Below, in pieces: positions 12,161 through 24,280 of a stretch of DNA of 64,000 nucleotides. The DNA comes from Allodiplogaster sudhausi. Its lineage: Eukaryota > Nematoda > Chromadorea > Rhabditida > Diplogasteridae. The notes below the pieces were generated by a model. That model saw only the letters and a program-made list of their open reading frames with translations. It had not been told where the DNA came from and did no database searches. Within the stretch, counting starts at the first letter, position 1; every line of letters starts with the position of its first letter. Location of the stretch: contig CALZFC010000005.1 in assembly GCA_945643635.1 (NCBI GenBank), positions 8,492,001-8,556,000 on the forward strand, written 5' to 3'. The position numbers were made by a program, and so were the translations under genes.

Positions 12161-14631
12161 ATGGGAGGAGGAGAAGACGGCTGCGACGCTGGCCAAGTTT
12201 GTTGCCATTCTTCACATTCTTCAATGTAGTTTTCTCCATTCTTAGCCATTTCAGGAATCTCAGCAGCCGTTTTGTTTGTTGTTGGGAATGAAGAAAGGAT
12301 TGGGATAGAATGATCTTTGTGTTGTATTCGTGCCCTCATCTTCTTCACTCCCTTCTTGAAGGTGAAAGTTGGTATCATCGGTGGTTCTGGCCTGGAGGAT
12401 CCGGACATTCTGGAGAATGCACGGAAGATCGAGCAGATGGACACTCCCTACGGACGCATCAGCGACTACTTGGTCGAGGGTCAGCGACTTCTACTCTTTA
12501 CTCCTTTCAGATTTTTGTTGTTATCTTGGTTAAACTGCGAAATAACACGTGAATTGTTGGGCATTTCGTTCACGGCCACGATATGAGATGTGCCAGGAAA
12601 TGAACGGTTGTACTAATTAATGAATTGATCATTTAATAATTTAAGTAAATGAGTTTGCGAAACTGAACTGTGAAGAATTGAGGCGAGATAGGCGGGGTGC
12701 CCTGCGTGCTCCTCTATCGCCACGGACGCGACCACTCGATCAGCCCCACTCATGTCAACTACCGTGCCAACATATGGGCACTCGCCGAACAAGGTTAGAA
12801 GCTTCTCTCTCTCTCTCTCTCTCTCTCCCTGTTTCCTTCCCTTTCTCACTCACTCTTATCCATTCCAAATACAAGCGTGACCATGGCCCTAATACATTCA
12901 CTCGAATCTTGTTCGAAATCTTTCTGTCTGTCCACCTTCACAACCACGTTCCTCGTGCCTAAGAGACTGTTTTGCCAAGATGTCGCAGAGAAGACAGAAG
13001 AGGAGGACAGGCCATGGAATGCGGAGAAGGATTCCCCAGCCATGACGTCTTCGGCAAGGGATCCCACTCAGTCATCGTCCACTTCGAGCAAGCTGGGAAC
13101 AAGCACTCCAGTGGAGAGGCCCCGTGTTGCCTTCCCTAGCACCCTTCCCTCCGTTTCACCCACTCAACCATCCATGACCCCAACCACCTCCTCCACACCC
13201 CCTCCACAACCAAGCCAGCCGCTGCTGACCCTCCGCTGTCCCTATTCCGGTGAGCCAGGCTGCCCACTAGAGCATACGGTGGCCGTTACCGAAATCCACA
13301 TCCATCTCCTGAGCTGCCGTCGTGGGTATGTCAGGGCCAAAGGAGATCGTCTACGCCTGAAGAAGTGTCGCTATGCCCCCTGGCACTACGTGCCCGACCC
13401 GGAACATCCACTGCATGAGAAGCTGTGCAGAGAGGAGAGAGTGGTGCAGCTCGAGCAGAAGGTATTCACCGAACCAATCACGGTGGAGGTCACGAGGACG
13501 GAGCAGAACTACGAAGAGGACGAGGAGAGAGTGGATGAAGTGGTGGAAGAAGAAGAACAGGAGAATGGACAAGAAGAACAGAGCAATGCAGAGGAAGAGG
13601 ATAACGGGATATTGCTAGACATATAACATCTTTTGCTTCCATGTTCGTCTTTCTTTCTGTCCTTGAAAGTCCACATCTACTTTCTCGTTGCACTGGTAGA
13701 CAATAAGTCATCTTAGAACGTGTATGTCACTTATATTTACGAGAGAATCTTTTTAGAGGGGTAATAAATTTGGTGTTTTAATCTACTGTTCTTGGCACAC
13801 TGTAACTGAAGGGAATGTAGAAGCGAGTGGAACTTTCGAGATCGTGAAGGTCTTTGCCAGGTGTTACGGTGATCATTGTTTCCACGGCATGCGGATCCCT
13901 TCAGGAGAACATCATGCCGGGTGATCTTCTCTTCCCTGATTCCGTTTACGATCGGTATGTATATTTTGAGACCTCAGATTCTAATTATTTGTTTTCAAAA
14001 GCGAATAAGCATTAACGTGACCAAAAATTTTCCACTTCCGCATGAACATAACAAAAAAAACCAGAGCTGTATTTACCTTATCTCCATTTCTAAATGAGTG
14101 AACAATGAAAATTATGTGTTTCATTCGTTTGAAGAATGCTGCTCTTCTGTTAGTAGATAAACAAGTAAAGAAATCCACTTCTTCTCATTCGCCAGTTAAA
14201 GAGACGACACCAATTATCTTTTCGCAGCATTCATCAACCAAAAATTAACCTAATTAATTTCAAAAAGCCGAAATATACATTTTTATGGTGCATTTTGGAA
14301 GGTGGGAGAGAGGGATAGCATCAGAGGAGACAGAAAGAGCGTATATCCCGAGGAGAGAGTAGATGGAGAAGAACGAAGGAAGTTTTGCTTTCCTGTTCAG
14401 CACAACCCGTCGCGAGTCCTCGTTCTTCGATGGCCTTCCTGGTCACTTGCCTGGAGTCTGCCATACCCAGATGCATCCTCTCTACCATGAAAAGCTAAGA
14501 CAGGTCCATCTGACTCACTTTCACCCTTCTTCTTCCCCTCTCTTTCAGTCCCCCTCCCTCTCTCTCCCCTTCTTCTACTTCTGATGGAGATCTCTCTTCA
14601 TCTTTTAGTTACTGTCTCCATCTCTCGCCCG

Positions 14632-14679
<48 letters not shown>

Positions 14680-15526
14680 GTCTCTCTCTCTCTCGCTATT
14701 TTCTTTCGTTATGTCTCTTTCTCCTTCACCTCTTCCGCACATCTTCCAGGTGCTCATCAGTTGTGCTGAGAAGATGCGGAGTGAGTCTTCCCTAGATGAA
14801 CTCGTCAATTACCACTCTTCTGGTTTCGCCGTCTGCATAGAAGGTGAAGAAAGTTTTCAGTCGCTATGCAGGGCTTACCCCATTTAGACGCTTGTATCAA
14901 AATGATCTCCTTCTCTCTCTCTCTCTCTCTCAGCTGTCCCCACCCTTGCAGGCCCTCGCTTCTCGACACGGGCGGAGAGCAATGTCTTCCGCAGCTGGGG
15001 CGCCTCCATTGTCAACATGACTTTGCTGCCCGAGGTTATCCCCATCTCATTATAATGGCGAGTGTAAATTCCATTCCTAAATCCAGGCAGCACTCGTGAA
15101 GGAACTCGGCATTCCATACGCGACAATGGCCCTCATCACAGACTACGATTGCTGGAAGGAGGACGAGCGTGTACGGTCTTCTTAGGATTACTGTAGGGTA
15201 GTGCAACGCGAGCTACTTAGGTGTCCGTGGAGCGAGTGATGGCCGTATTCAAGAAGAATTCCGAAGTTGCGAAGAAGCTCTTGGTCCGCGCAGTCGGTGC
15301 AATCGCCGGAGTGGACTGGGCAGAAGATATCAAGGAACTGAAGGTAATAGGAAAGGGAGAGAGGGAAAGACTAGAGGAAATCTATCGAGGATAATTTGAT
15401 GTAGTGAATGAATGGAAAGTAATTAGTGCGAAGTCCTTCTTGCAGAAATCAGCTCGGTGCTCAGTGATGCTGCCTCCCGATGTGTGCATTCCTTTCCTGG
15501 ACTGTAATGGGTCAAGCTGTCCATAA
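12161..15526 (+). CDS. MTAP: S-methyl-5'-thioadenosine phosphorylase, 305 aa
   Basis: Ten exons: 12161-12196, 12362-12479, 12692-12793, 13861-13954, 14401-14503, 14750-14843, 14952-15034, 15087-15170, 15221-15343, 15446-15526. The joined protein has the PNP/MTAP landmarks [57 protein letters not shown] and [14 protein letters not shown] cleaves methylthioadenosine with phosphate to adenine and methylthioribose-1-phosphate in methionine and polyamine salvage. All intron phases fit. The first exon is only 12 codons, chosen because its donor phase matches exon 2, and is less certain than the rest. Intron 3 (12794-13860) contains a separate gene on the same strand. Some later introns are only about 50 bases. 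Confidence 0.93.
13042..13626 (+). CDS. gtsf-1: GTSF1-like tandem CHHC zinc-finger protein nested in an MTAP intron, 194 aa
   Basis: A single-exon frame within intron 3 of MTAP, same strand. After a Ser/Pro/Thr-rich N-terminus come two CHHC fingers. In finger 1 the residues are Cys66 or Cys74, His78, His88, Cys92; in finger 2 Cys109, His115, His125, Cys129. The spacing H-x9-H-x3-C occurs in both, the signature of U11-48K/GTSF1 CHHC domains. GTSF1 proteins act in piRNA-guided silencing in insects and mammals and in assembly of an RNA-dependent RNA polymerase complex in C. elegans. The C-terminus is strongly acidic ([16 protein letters not shown]), as in family members. I chose ATG 13042 because it follows TTCCCCAG by two bases; the frame is open back to an ATG at 12877. 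A possible poly(A) signal lies near 13764. The symbol is by domain only. Confidence 0.75.
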   Translation: MTSSARDPTQSSSTSSKLGTSTPVERPRVAFPSTLPSVSPTQPSMTPTTSSTPPPQPSQPLLTLRCPYSGEPGCPLEHTVAVTEIHIHLLSCRRGYVRAKGDRLRLKKCRYAPWHYVPDPEHPLHEKLCREERVVQLEQKVFTEPITVEVTRTEQNYEEDEERVDEVVEEEEQENGQEEQSNAEEEDNGILLDI

Positions 15527-15548
15527 GACGTATCTCCTTTCTTTTCCT

Positions 15549-15580
<32 letters not shown>

Positions 15581-16348
15581 GCTCTCTATGTCGTTCTCCA
15601 TCTCCGTATCTCCACTCCTCTTTCTCACTAGGAAAAAAGTTTGTGGTCTAGACTTAGCCTTGTTCATGTTCTAAGATGGCCAAGTTGTTACATTCCATGT
15701 AGTTTTCATTAGGCAGATAAATGTTTGAGATTTTGGTGATGACCGCGTGGCTCTGCGGAGGAATGGGAGAGGTATGGATAACATAACATTTTATCTCACA
15801 TCATTGATAATCGAATTCAGAACGACATCACTGAGGAAATGCATCTTCATCAAAGAATCTCATCTATTTCCAGTGCACTTTTCCAGACAGGGCCAGAAGC
15901 GGCAACTCATTTAAAATGCAATACAAGTTGAAAGGCAAACTGGGTGAGTAACCGTATTAAGAGCTTAAAACACAAGAGAGGAAAGAGAAGAGAAAGGAAT
16001 CCTTTCCTTAGAAGGAAGCTAGAAGCTTCTCATTACAGAAATAGATCAAAAGTCAAAAGAAAGATACGTCCAAAAGCTATGGTAGGGTAAGAGCGGGAAT
16101 GCCTGTTACGACAATATAAAATAGAGAAAAGATTATTTATCGTTTTATTTATTAACAAAATGTTGAACTTGTGATTTTAGTGTTTTCACATGTTTTCTCA
16201 ATTTCCGTTTGTCCAAATTACCTGTTTCATTTTGAGCTTCAGCAGTTAAGATGTTAACAACATTAAAATTAAAATACTATTAGTTAGCTGAAAAGACATA
16301 AATCCATTTAGAAAACAAACTTTTCGATCGAAATTAGAAGAGCGTCTA
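15527..16348. other. Convergent spacer between MTAP and the phosphoesterase gene
   Basis: A (CT)n tract sits at about 15558-15582. Around 15895-15951 a short plus-strand stretch ends at a strong donor-like GG|GTGAGT, but no gene can be built from it. The remainder is AT-rich. Confidence 0.45.
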
Positions 16349-16529
16349 CTATTTCTCCTTCTTCATGAATCGTTTCATGACCTTCTTGACGTTGTTGAGG
16401 TAGTGCTGTTTCGTGTGAGGATGGACCTAGAGAGAGTGAAGGTATGAGAGAGGCCGGCGATGGAGTCAAGTAGAGGGAATAAAAGTGAGGGAGAGAGAAA
16501 GAGAGAAACGACGAGAGAAAGAAAGAGAA

Positions 16530-16562
<33 letters not shown>

Positions 16563-16581
16563 AAGAGAAAGACAGAGAGAA

Positions 16582-16637
<56 letters not shown>

Positions 16638-17177
16638 ATGCTGACCGCAATGTCAAAGATGACGGGATCATTGACGAGTTCGAGGTTCTCGTCGGTCAAG
16701 CAGCAGTTGATGAACTTTGTGTAGCCATCCGAGCTGCAGCCGTAGCCTGAACAGCTTATGAATTACAGAATCATTACTAATATCAAATAGATATCCAATT
16801 TGAATAATGATATACATACTTTACTATAATATGTTACTTCATATGTAAGGAACATTTTTCTTCCTCAACATGTGATCAACGCATGGACAGCATCCACTTC
16901 CTTCTCTTTTGATTTATTTGTTTATCCCCTCCGGGATGACATGACTGAACCACTACTTTGTTCCACTCCCATACATTGGGACTTCTAGCTTTTGATATCT
17001 CTCACTAGGCAATGCCAGAGTAAGCTCTCTCCACTCGAACGGGCTCTGTCGGCAACTCCCGAGTTCTCAAGAGCGTAGAAGTGAACAGCCAAGTAACGGA
17101 TCTTTCTCTCCCGTTCCCTCTCGCTCTTTCTGACTCTGTTCCGCCCTTTCTCGCTCTCTCACTTTCTCTTGGTCTCC

Positions 17178-17235
<58 letters not shown>

Positions 17236-18849
17236 AACGAACAGCTGTTCCTTTTCTCATCTAGCCATGACTCCTGTTACATACACACATACGCATGTAC
17301 TCATGAGGCGATTTCTGCCCATCCAGTTATCGTCAGTCGATCTGCCACCATCAGTAACAACAGGCAGACTAATGCACTAATAGTACTTTCCCAGGTCCAG
17401 GAATCTCGAAACATGACAGACAATTCGTCAGAGGCAATGAATGAGCCATTCTCTCTCTCGCTCGCTCTCTCATTTTCTCCTTTTTACAGTCCATTTTTCT
17501 TCCGCCTATCGCTTCCTCTTTCGTGTAAACTCCAGAACAATCACCATAGACATGTTTGTTTCATGCTCTGGAATAAGGTATTTTCAACTTGGCACACAAC
17601 TTTTTGTTTGTCAAACCGGAAATGACAAGACCGGTTGACATGACAAAGATGAACGAGGCTTAGAAAGACAAGGAAACCCTCGTGGATGTGGCCGAAGACG
17701 TGGTACTTGGGTTTGATTCTCTTCATGACGGAAGTCAGCAGCTCGGCGCAGCCCTGTCGCTGCCCATTTCGGAGTAGATCGCCGTGGCCTGGAGAGACAA
17801 CACACATCAAGGCTATGCGAAATATTATTTTCAGCTTTATAAATGCATGCAGATCTGCTCAAATTGATTTTAAAAAGGAATAAATAAAAGAGACCAAGTG
17901 GCGGCGTATGAGTGATGAGCACGTCGACCCCGGCCGGAATCTGATTCCACTTGTCGAGAAGGGGCTGACCACGAGGCAGATTGAAGGCCCAGTTGTCGTT
18001 GCGGGGCTGCCTGCAAGAAGGAAGGGCACTCACGTGGAGAAGGCGACAACTCTTCGAAGGCGGAAAACGGAATGTCTTTGAAAGAAAGAATAATGGCCAA
18101 GCATGACAACAGACCACGGCGTGCCGTAGATGGTAATGCCGAAAAGTTCGATGAGACCGTCCTGAACAGGCAACAACTATTTGCCATATATTTGTATTAG
18201 CAATAAATCAGCTGCTACGATACTGGTATAATCGGTCGAACACACTTTCGTACCTGTAGATAGATGCCGTTGGTGAGGAGAGGTCGAGGGGAGGCGAGCT
18301 TCGAGGCGGCGAGAGATGAAATCAGCGCCTGCCGCAATGCCAGCTCTTTCGCCTCCGAGCGACCTCAAATGGCTAGCTTTTTGTAAGTGTAAAAGTTACG
18401 CAAAAACTAATACTGATTGACTTCTCATATAAATACATATGCACTATGTATTTACATACATAGATACATGTACATATGTATGTACATACAAATTGAAAGA
18501 AGAAGTATGTATGAAGTCTGACTTGTTGCCTTTAGGAATTGCTCATCGAAGGTGCACTCGTGATTTCCGGCGATCACAACTTTGTATGCGTGCTTCAGAG
18601 TGCCTGCAACCACGTTGCCATCGTTCTTTTCTGCTCTAAACTCACTTTCATTAATTTCTATTCCGAATCTTGCACTTCCTTCGGGTACATAATTTTTGAA
18701 AGACCACTAACCCAACCAATGGTTGAATGCCTTGACCTCCTTCGGCAGCCCGCAGGAGGTGAAGTCACCAGCGACTATTAAAACGTCGCCTTGGGGAATT
18801 TCTTTTGGCATCTCAAAATGAGGGCGGAATTAGATAGTAGGCAAAAAAA

Positions 18850-18885
<36 letters not shown>

Positions 18886-19358
18886 GAGTAGGGCAGCAAA
18901 TGAATGGAGATGAAGGAGAAGAACGAAAGAATACCTGATCATGCGAACACGCAATGCACACGAAGCGAACTGCGTCTGGTCGCACAGGAGTGTCCAGCTT
19001 CATCTGCAACAGAAATAAAAGATGTCAAGATGTTACTTATTTCAGAAATAGAGTGAGTTGAATAGTAGAGAGAGAGACACTATAACTGAAAGATAGGGCG
19101 AGAGAGACTATTTTATGTACCTGAATGACCCTCTTGATTGGCCTCTTCGTTTTGAGCATTTCCCATGCAACGGTCGGGTCGCTGGTGTACTGGTGGGGCT
19201 GTATCTGAAAGGAACCAGGCATTTGACGACGATGATGTCATTTTTTTTATTCAAACGTTTTCAGTAAAGTTTGTCTTCTTCATTTTGTTCCTTCTGGTCA
19301 AGATGACTCATCCCCTGACATTGATCTCCTTCGTGGCTGCCTCCGCAGCCATGAGCAT
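16349..19358 (-). CDS. MPPED-type metallophosphoesterase, about 311 aa
   Basis: Minus-strand exons, 5' to 3': 19320-19358 (tentative), 19121-19204, 18935-19003, 18712-18811, 18523-18603, 18254-18363, 18115-18161, 17895-18010, 17678-17788, 16646-16746, 16349-16426. All phases agree. Motifs of the class III nucleotide cyclase-linked/239AB (MPPED1/2) family are AGDFT, AGNHECTF, NGIYLQ, IYGTPW, WAFNLPRGQPLLDKW, ITHTPPLG and FGHIHEG. These enzymes hydrolyse phosphodiesters with two metals. The first metal motif, normally D-x-H (SDTH), reads IACSHDQ here: the Asp is replaced by Cys while the His is kept. The last intron holds a 150-base (GA)n tract. The N-terminus is uncertain; the frame upstream of Met 19358 remains open. 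Confidence 0.88.
16484..16634. repeat. (GA)n microsatellite in an intron
   Basis: About 150 bases of nearly pure GA/GAAA repeats in the last intron of the phosphoesterase gene, with short A insertions. On the gene's strand it is a CT tract just upstream of the final exon and may serve as an extended polypyrimidine tract. Confidence 0.95.
17182..17233. repeat. (CT)n microsatellite
   Basis: A pure run of about 26 CT units in the intron between phosphoesterase exons 16646-16746 and 17678-17788. Similar tracts occur throughout the window (18853-18892, 19753-19785, 37775-37808, 40044-40083, 43777-43798, 52095-52170, 53597-53641, 53851-53887). Confidence 0.95.
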
Positions 19359-19750
19359 GTCCACGGAGGCCCTCCTCGCACTGCTGATCCTTCTCTTCTC
19401 CTTCGAATGCGACCTGGCATGGCCATTCGCATCCTTGCCTGGTTGGCCTGCTTGGTTGCCATAGAAGAGACTTCCTCGCTGGAACATCCTCCTTCCTTGC
19501 CCTTCACTTGCTCCTCTAGGATACCGTATACTAATATGTGCAGTCCATGGAGAAACAGAAGCGCGAGTGGGCAAAGATTTTTATGTTCTTGATAACAAAT
19601 CAGTGATCCGAAAACAAAAAGGCAAGAAAAACAGACTGTCTGCTCATCAGGAAGAAATTTAGTGAAGGATGAGAGACATGCTGCGGACTCGAGTGCAGTT
19701 TAGATAGAGATGAGTACAGTGGTCTTTAGTCCTGGCATATGAACCAAAGC

Positions 19751-19788
<38 letters not shown>

Positions 19789-20136
19789 AAAGGAGGGAAA
19801 GACCATGCAATAAAGATAGAGAGAGAGACTGAGATGTATTAGAGAGTTGAAAAAAGAGGTCTTGGCCTAAGGAAGATGGATTATGCTTCTGAGAGGTGAT
19901 AGGAGAGCGCGATGAACAGGGCACGCCAACACCTTCTTATTCTTCTCCTTTTTCCCCTCCTCACGCTATCTTTTTTTTCGTAGCATTCCTCCACTCTATC
20001 ATCGTCCAATCAGAAGCACCCAAACATCAGTGGGAGTTTCTATTTTCTCGCATTCTTCGCACCCTGGCCAGACTCGTGATTATGTGGGTAGAAGAGAGTA
20101 GAAAATAGCTATGAAGGAAAATAGAGTGAGATATAA

Positions 20137-20167
<31 letters not shown>

Positions 20168-21462
20168 AAGAAAGATACATTAAGAGAAATGGAAAGAAAT
20201 AAATGAAAGAGAGATCGATCACTCGCCAAAGGATAAAAGAGAAAGCCGGAGAACAAGCGATTGAGTATCCCCAGGCTAGGGCAATTAATAAAACGAGGCA
20301 GGCAGAAGGCGAAACGAACTCGGGAGCGACACTGGTTAAAGACAGTTAGAGATTGACAACTCTTCGATGCGCAGTGCTCACGAGAGAAAGGATTAAGGAA
20401 AACATTCAAGCTGTATGTACATAGCTCTGTATAAGAGGAAGAAGGATAAGTCTAGTTGTTAAGAACCCATGTAATACTGCAAGGTAGAGGACAAAGTTAG
20501 AATGTCGGGAAAATGCAGGAAGAGAGAAGAGAACGGAAGTGAGAGAAGACAGCGATGGCGGGCATTGGGTGTCTGCTAAGGCGAACTTAGTAGCTGACTA
20601 GAGCATTCGTGAACTTAGGTTCTGAAGGTTGTCCCTTCCTTCTCTCGCTCTACTGTTCCCAACTTTCCGGTGCTTCTTTTCTCTGTCCCTTTCAATTTTT
20701 TTGCCCTCTCACCCTTCCGCATCTGCACTCTATGTACTTCCTATGTTTCTGCTCTATTTATAGAACTTTATCCCACTGATTTCCGATCAGTTGCAGTAAA
20801 CCATTGGAAATGGCCGGTAATAAATGGAATATCATCGGGAGCCATATTCAATTGCTGTTCTGTTAAAATAATAAGATAATGTAGATGGCAATATACTAGA
20901 ACTCGGAATAAAATGGGTCGATAAAAAGGTAAACATGACGTGATCCGCAATCGTAGCCAGTTGATATTCAGCAGCAGAAAGAATGCAAAGAAACAGGGAG
21001 AAGCAGCCGCCCGAAGGCAAGAGCAGAGGAACGAGAGTGTGCTGGGAGAGAACGAGTGGGAAGAGAACCTTTTGAGAGAGGGGAGAGAGAGGAGTGAGAG
21101 AGAGAGAGAACGTGATAGAAATAAGGAGAGAGAGCGAGAGAGAAAGAGAGAGAGAGACAGAGAATAAAGAGGAAACAAGAGAGAAGATGGACAAGGAGAG
21201 CAAGACTAAATTAGAGAGACACTGATAGAAAGGATAAAAGGCGAACAAGGTGAGAATAAGAAAAAAGGAGAGAAGAAAAGAAGCGAGACGCTAACATATG
21301 CTCACTGGAAGAGATGATTCTCGGTTAATTTGAGAAGAAAAGGGGAGCTTCATCAACATTACCACCGGGGAAGAAACACATTTTGGGAATCTTCCAGATG
21401 CCAGCCAAGGCCTTTTAGAGAGAATTTTCTTCTCTCTTCTCAATTTTCTTCTCTCTTCTTCT
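19359..21462. other. Intergenic, GA/CT-rich, no supported gene
   Basis: Contains (GA)n at 19753-19785 and 20139-20165 and a long GA-rich stretch at 21076-21165. Reading frames here are Ser/Leu or Arg/Glu artefacts of these tracts. The 5' end of the phosphoesterase transcript may extend into the first 200 bases. Confidence 0.5.
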
Positions 21463-24115
21463 GATTGGTATCACATTCTTCAAGTGGGGGATTCTGTTCA
21501 CAATATGTATGATAGATTCGTAACTTATGTTAATTCAATTATTACTACTTGCATTCCACCCGCGCCAACTCTCCTGTAAGGCATAACAGACCTTTAGCGC
21601 ACCTCATTAAGCTTAAGCATCGACTATGGAAACGTAGAGCCTCTCTCGCAGAGTATAACAATGTGTGTCGTAAGATTCGCTATCATATTCGCCGAGAATC
21701 TGTTGCAAAAGAGAAGAAGCGCATTCTTTCCAATAGAAATGGTATCTTTCTTCATATGCGCAATCGTATCAAAGGTAGGACTATTATTCCATCTCTTTCT
21801 TTGCCGGATTCCTCGATTGCTTCAGCTACTGCTGAAAAGTCGGCAGCTCTGGCTGCACAGTTTGATTCTGTTTTCACACTTGATAATGGTATTCTTCCTC
21901 CTTTCTCCCCCCGCACATCCCTCTCTCTCAGTGATGTGGACTTTTCTCCATATATTGTCGAGCGATTCCTGCGTGGTATGCCATCTAAAACTTCGCTTGG
22001 TCCTGAGTTAATTCCATCTTTGTTTTTGAAGAAATGCGCAACGTCTCTTGCTCTCCCTCTCTCGCTTATCTTTGAATCATCATTTATATCTGGTGAAGTT
22101 CCATTAGCCTGGAAGCAGGCAATAATTAGGCCATTATTCAAGAAAGGCCCAAGAGATCAACCGTGCAATTATCGCCCCATTTCCCTTACTAGTTTCATTT
22201 CTAAGTGCATTGAACGTATTGTAAAGATTTCTGTATATAAATTTCTCTCCGAGAATAGGCGTCTCTGACAGCCAATTTGGTTTTCGTCGGAATCGCTGCT
22301 CGACCTTACAACTTTTGTTGTATAAAAATAAGCTCCTAGAACTCCATGCTAAGAAATATAATTTTGATGTTTTGCACATAGATTTTGCAAAGGCATTTGA
22401 TACTGTCTCTCATCCTAAGTTGCTCTCAAAGCTTAATTCATATGGTATTTGTGGCAACCTGCATCATTGGCTCTCTAGCTGGCTGCATGATCGCACTCAA
22501 TCTGTTTCGTTAGAAAATGTTCTTTCCCCGCCTTCCACAGTTCTGTCTGGAATAGGACAGGGCACCGTACTAGGTCCTCTTCTGTTCCTGATTTTTATTA
22601 ATGATATTTGTGATAATTTTACTGATTCCAATAAATTCATTCCTTTCCTTTTTGCTGATGATCTGAAGGTTATCAGCATCTTTCCAACTAGGGATCCCAC
22701 TTCCTCACCCCTCGATTATGCCATATCTTGCATTGAAGACTGGGTGAAAATATGGCAGCTTTCCATCAATGCAGATAAATGCGCTCTCCTCAGAGGTGTC
22801 AACGGGCCCAACATTTTTGGGCCGGCCCGGCCCGTCGGGCCCAAGGTCTGGGCCGGCCCGTCCCGAGCGATTTCCGGGCCCTTGAATTTTGGGCCCGGCC
22901 CGGCCCGGCCCGGCCCGTGGGCCCGTTTGAGCCCGATTTTCAAAAATTCTGTAGGAAAAGTCCGACGAGCTAAAGAATATTTTGAAATTCAAATTTTTCA
23001 TGTTCATGCTATGTACATATATTCATTTTAATGTATACTAGAAAACGTTTTAGGAGAAAAATGAACAAATGAAGATAGTTTTGCACCTAAAAGTGCCACC
23101 AGTCGTCTTGACTGGAACTTATCGGGCCCAAACGGGCCCTGCGGGCCGGCCCAACTTTTTTAGGCCCGGCCCGGGGCCCTGGGAAGTTGGGCCGGCCCGG
23201 GCCGGGCTGGGCCGGGCCGTTGACACCTCTGGCTCTCCTCCATTTCGGAAGTACTAACCCAAGGCTACAGTTTTCTATATTTGGTTCTCCAATTTCAAAC
23301 CCGCAATATGTTAGGGATCTAGGTGTACTTTTTGCAAGCAATCTTTCTTTTCGACCACATATTATGGATATTGTTAAGAAGGCAAACAAGCGCACCAATT
23401 TTCTTTTCCTCTGCATACGCTCTCGCAGTGCCAAAGCTCTTGTAGCTGCATATATAGCATATGTTAGATCAATTATAGAGTATACATCTCCAGTTTATGA
23501 CCCCCATCTGATTCGAGAAGTTAACTTGATCGAAAATGTCCAGAAATATTTCCTTAGACGTCTGTATGCACACTGTCGATTTAAGTTCTTGTCATATGAA
23601 AATGCATGCTCCAAATTCTCCCTCCAATCGCTCACACTTCGCAGGGAAATTGCATGTTATAAAATTATGTTCTCGCTATGTTCTGGTCAGTCTGACTTGC
23701 CTTTGTCAGTATTTTTCAACATTGTTCCCTCCCGAACCAGGGGTAGATCTTTCAAGCTATATCCAACTTTTAAGGCTAGTGACAATACTCTTAAAAATTC
23801 AATTGTTCATAAAACATTCAAGGTGCTTAATGGTCTATCCGATTGCGATTTTTCTCTCTCTTTTGATTCATTTAAAAACAACGCTTTAATGGTTCGCAAA
23901 TAATTTGTTTGTCATCATACATTCGATTTACCTGTTTTCTCTTCCCTATATTCTTTCTCGTTTTTCCTTTTCTCTCGTAATTTTCTTTTCTTTTTTTTTC
24001 CTTCGTTTTGCATTTTATTCTGTCATTGTCTTTAGCTTTACATGTAAGTGCATCTATGCCATTGTAATGTTCTCGCATTAAGTAACATCATGAATGCGAA
24101 TAAAGATATATACAA
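21463..24115 (+). mobile_element. LINE remnant with reverse transcriptase, frameshifted and split by a MITE
   Basis: Coding remains begin near 21463 and run to a stop at about 23903, followed by a 3' UTR that ends near AATAAAG at 24098-24104. Recognisable parts are the pre-RT region, CNYRPISLTSFISKCIERI, SQFGFRRNRCST, motif A IDFAKAFDTV, motif B GIGQGTVLGPLLFLIFIND, motif C LFADDLKV, and a C-terminal YVRSIIEYTSPVYDP..IENVQ region. Frame breaks lie near 21583 and 22265, and a 441-bp MITE interrupts the thumb region at 22791. No endonuclease domain is present, so the copy is 5' truncated. It is Jockey/CR1-like by its motifs and differs in sequence from the LINE at the window start. Confidence 0.88.
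22791..23231. mobile_element. hAT-type MITE (441 bp) inside the LINE
   Basis: Terminal inverted repeats start CAGAGGTGTCAACGGGCC and end with its complement. The flanks carry a perfect 8-bp target duplication, GCTCTCCT (22783-22790 and 23232-23239), which with CAGRGGTGTCAA-like ends is the hAT superfamily hallmark. Subterminal regions are built of GGCCCGG/GGGCCC-like iterations that would form a strong hairpin. There is no coding capacity. Removing the element and one duplication restores the LINE reading frame. Confidence 0.93.
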
Positions 24116-24280
24116 CTTTTACTGAAGACCATCCCCAAAAATTACAAGTTTCAAACAAAATACAGTTTTCATAAGTACTTGGATGTCCACTCTATGTTAT
24201 AACGTGAAAACATCTATAAAATGGAAAGAAAAGTACATGTCTGGTGAAGTGATGTATGTACATATTCTTAGGATAAATAA

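Noticed and set aside
15895..15951. Exon downstream of MTAP
   Set aside because: A strong donor-like end exists but MTAP already has a stop and a full-length protein at 15526, and no partner exon was found.
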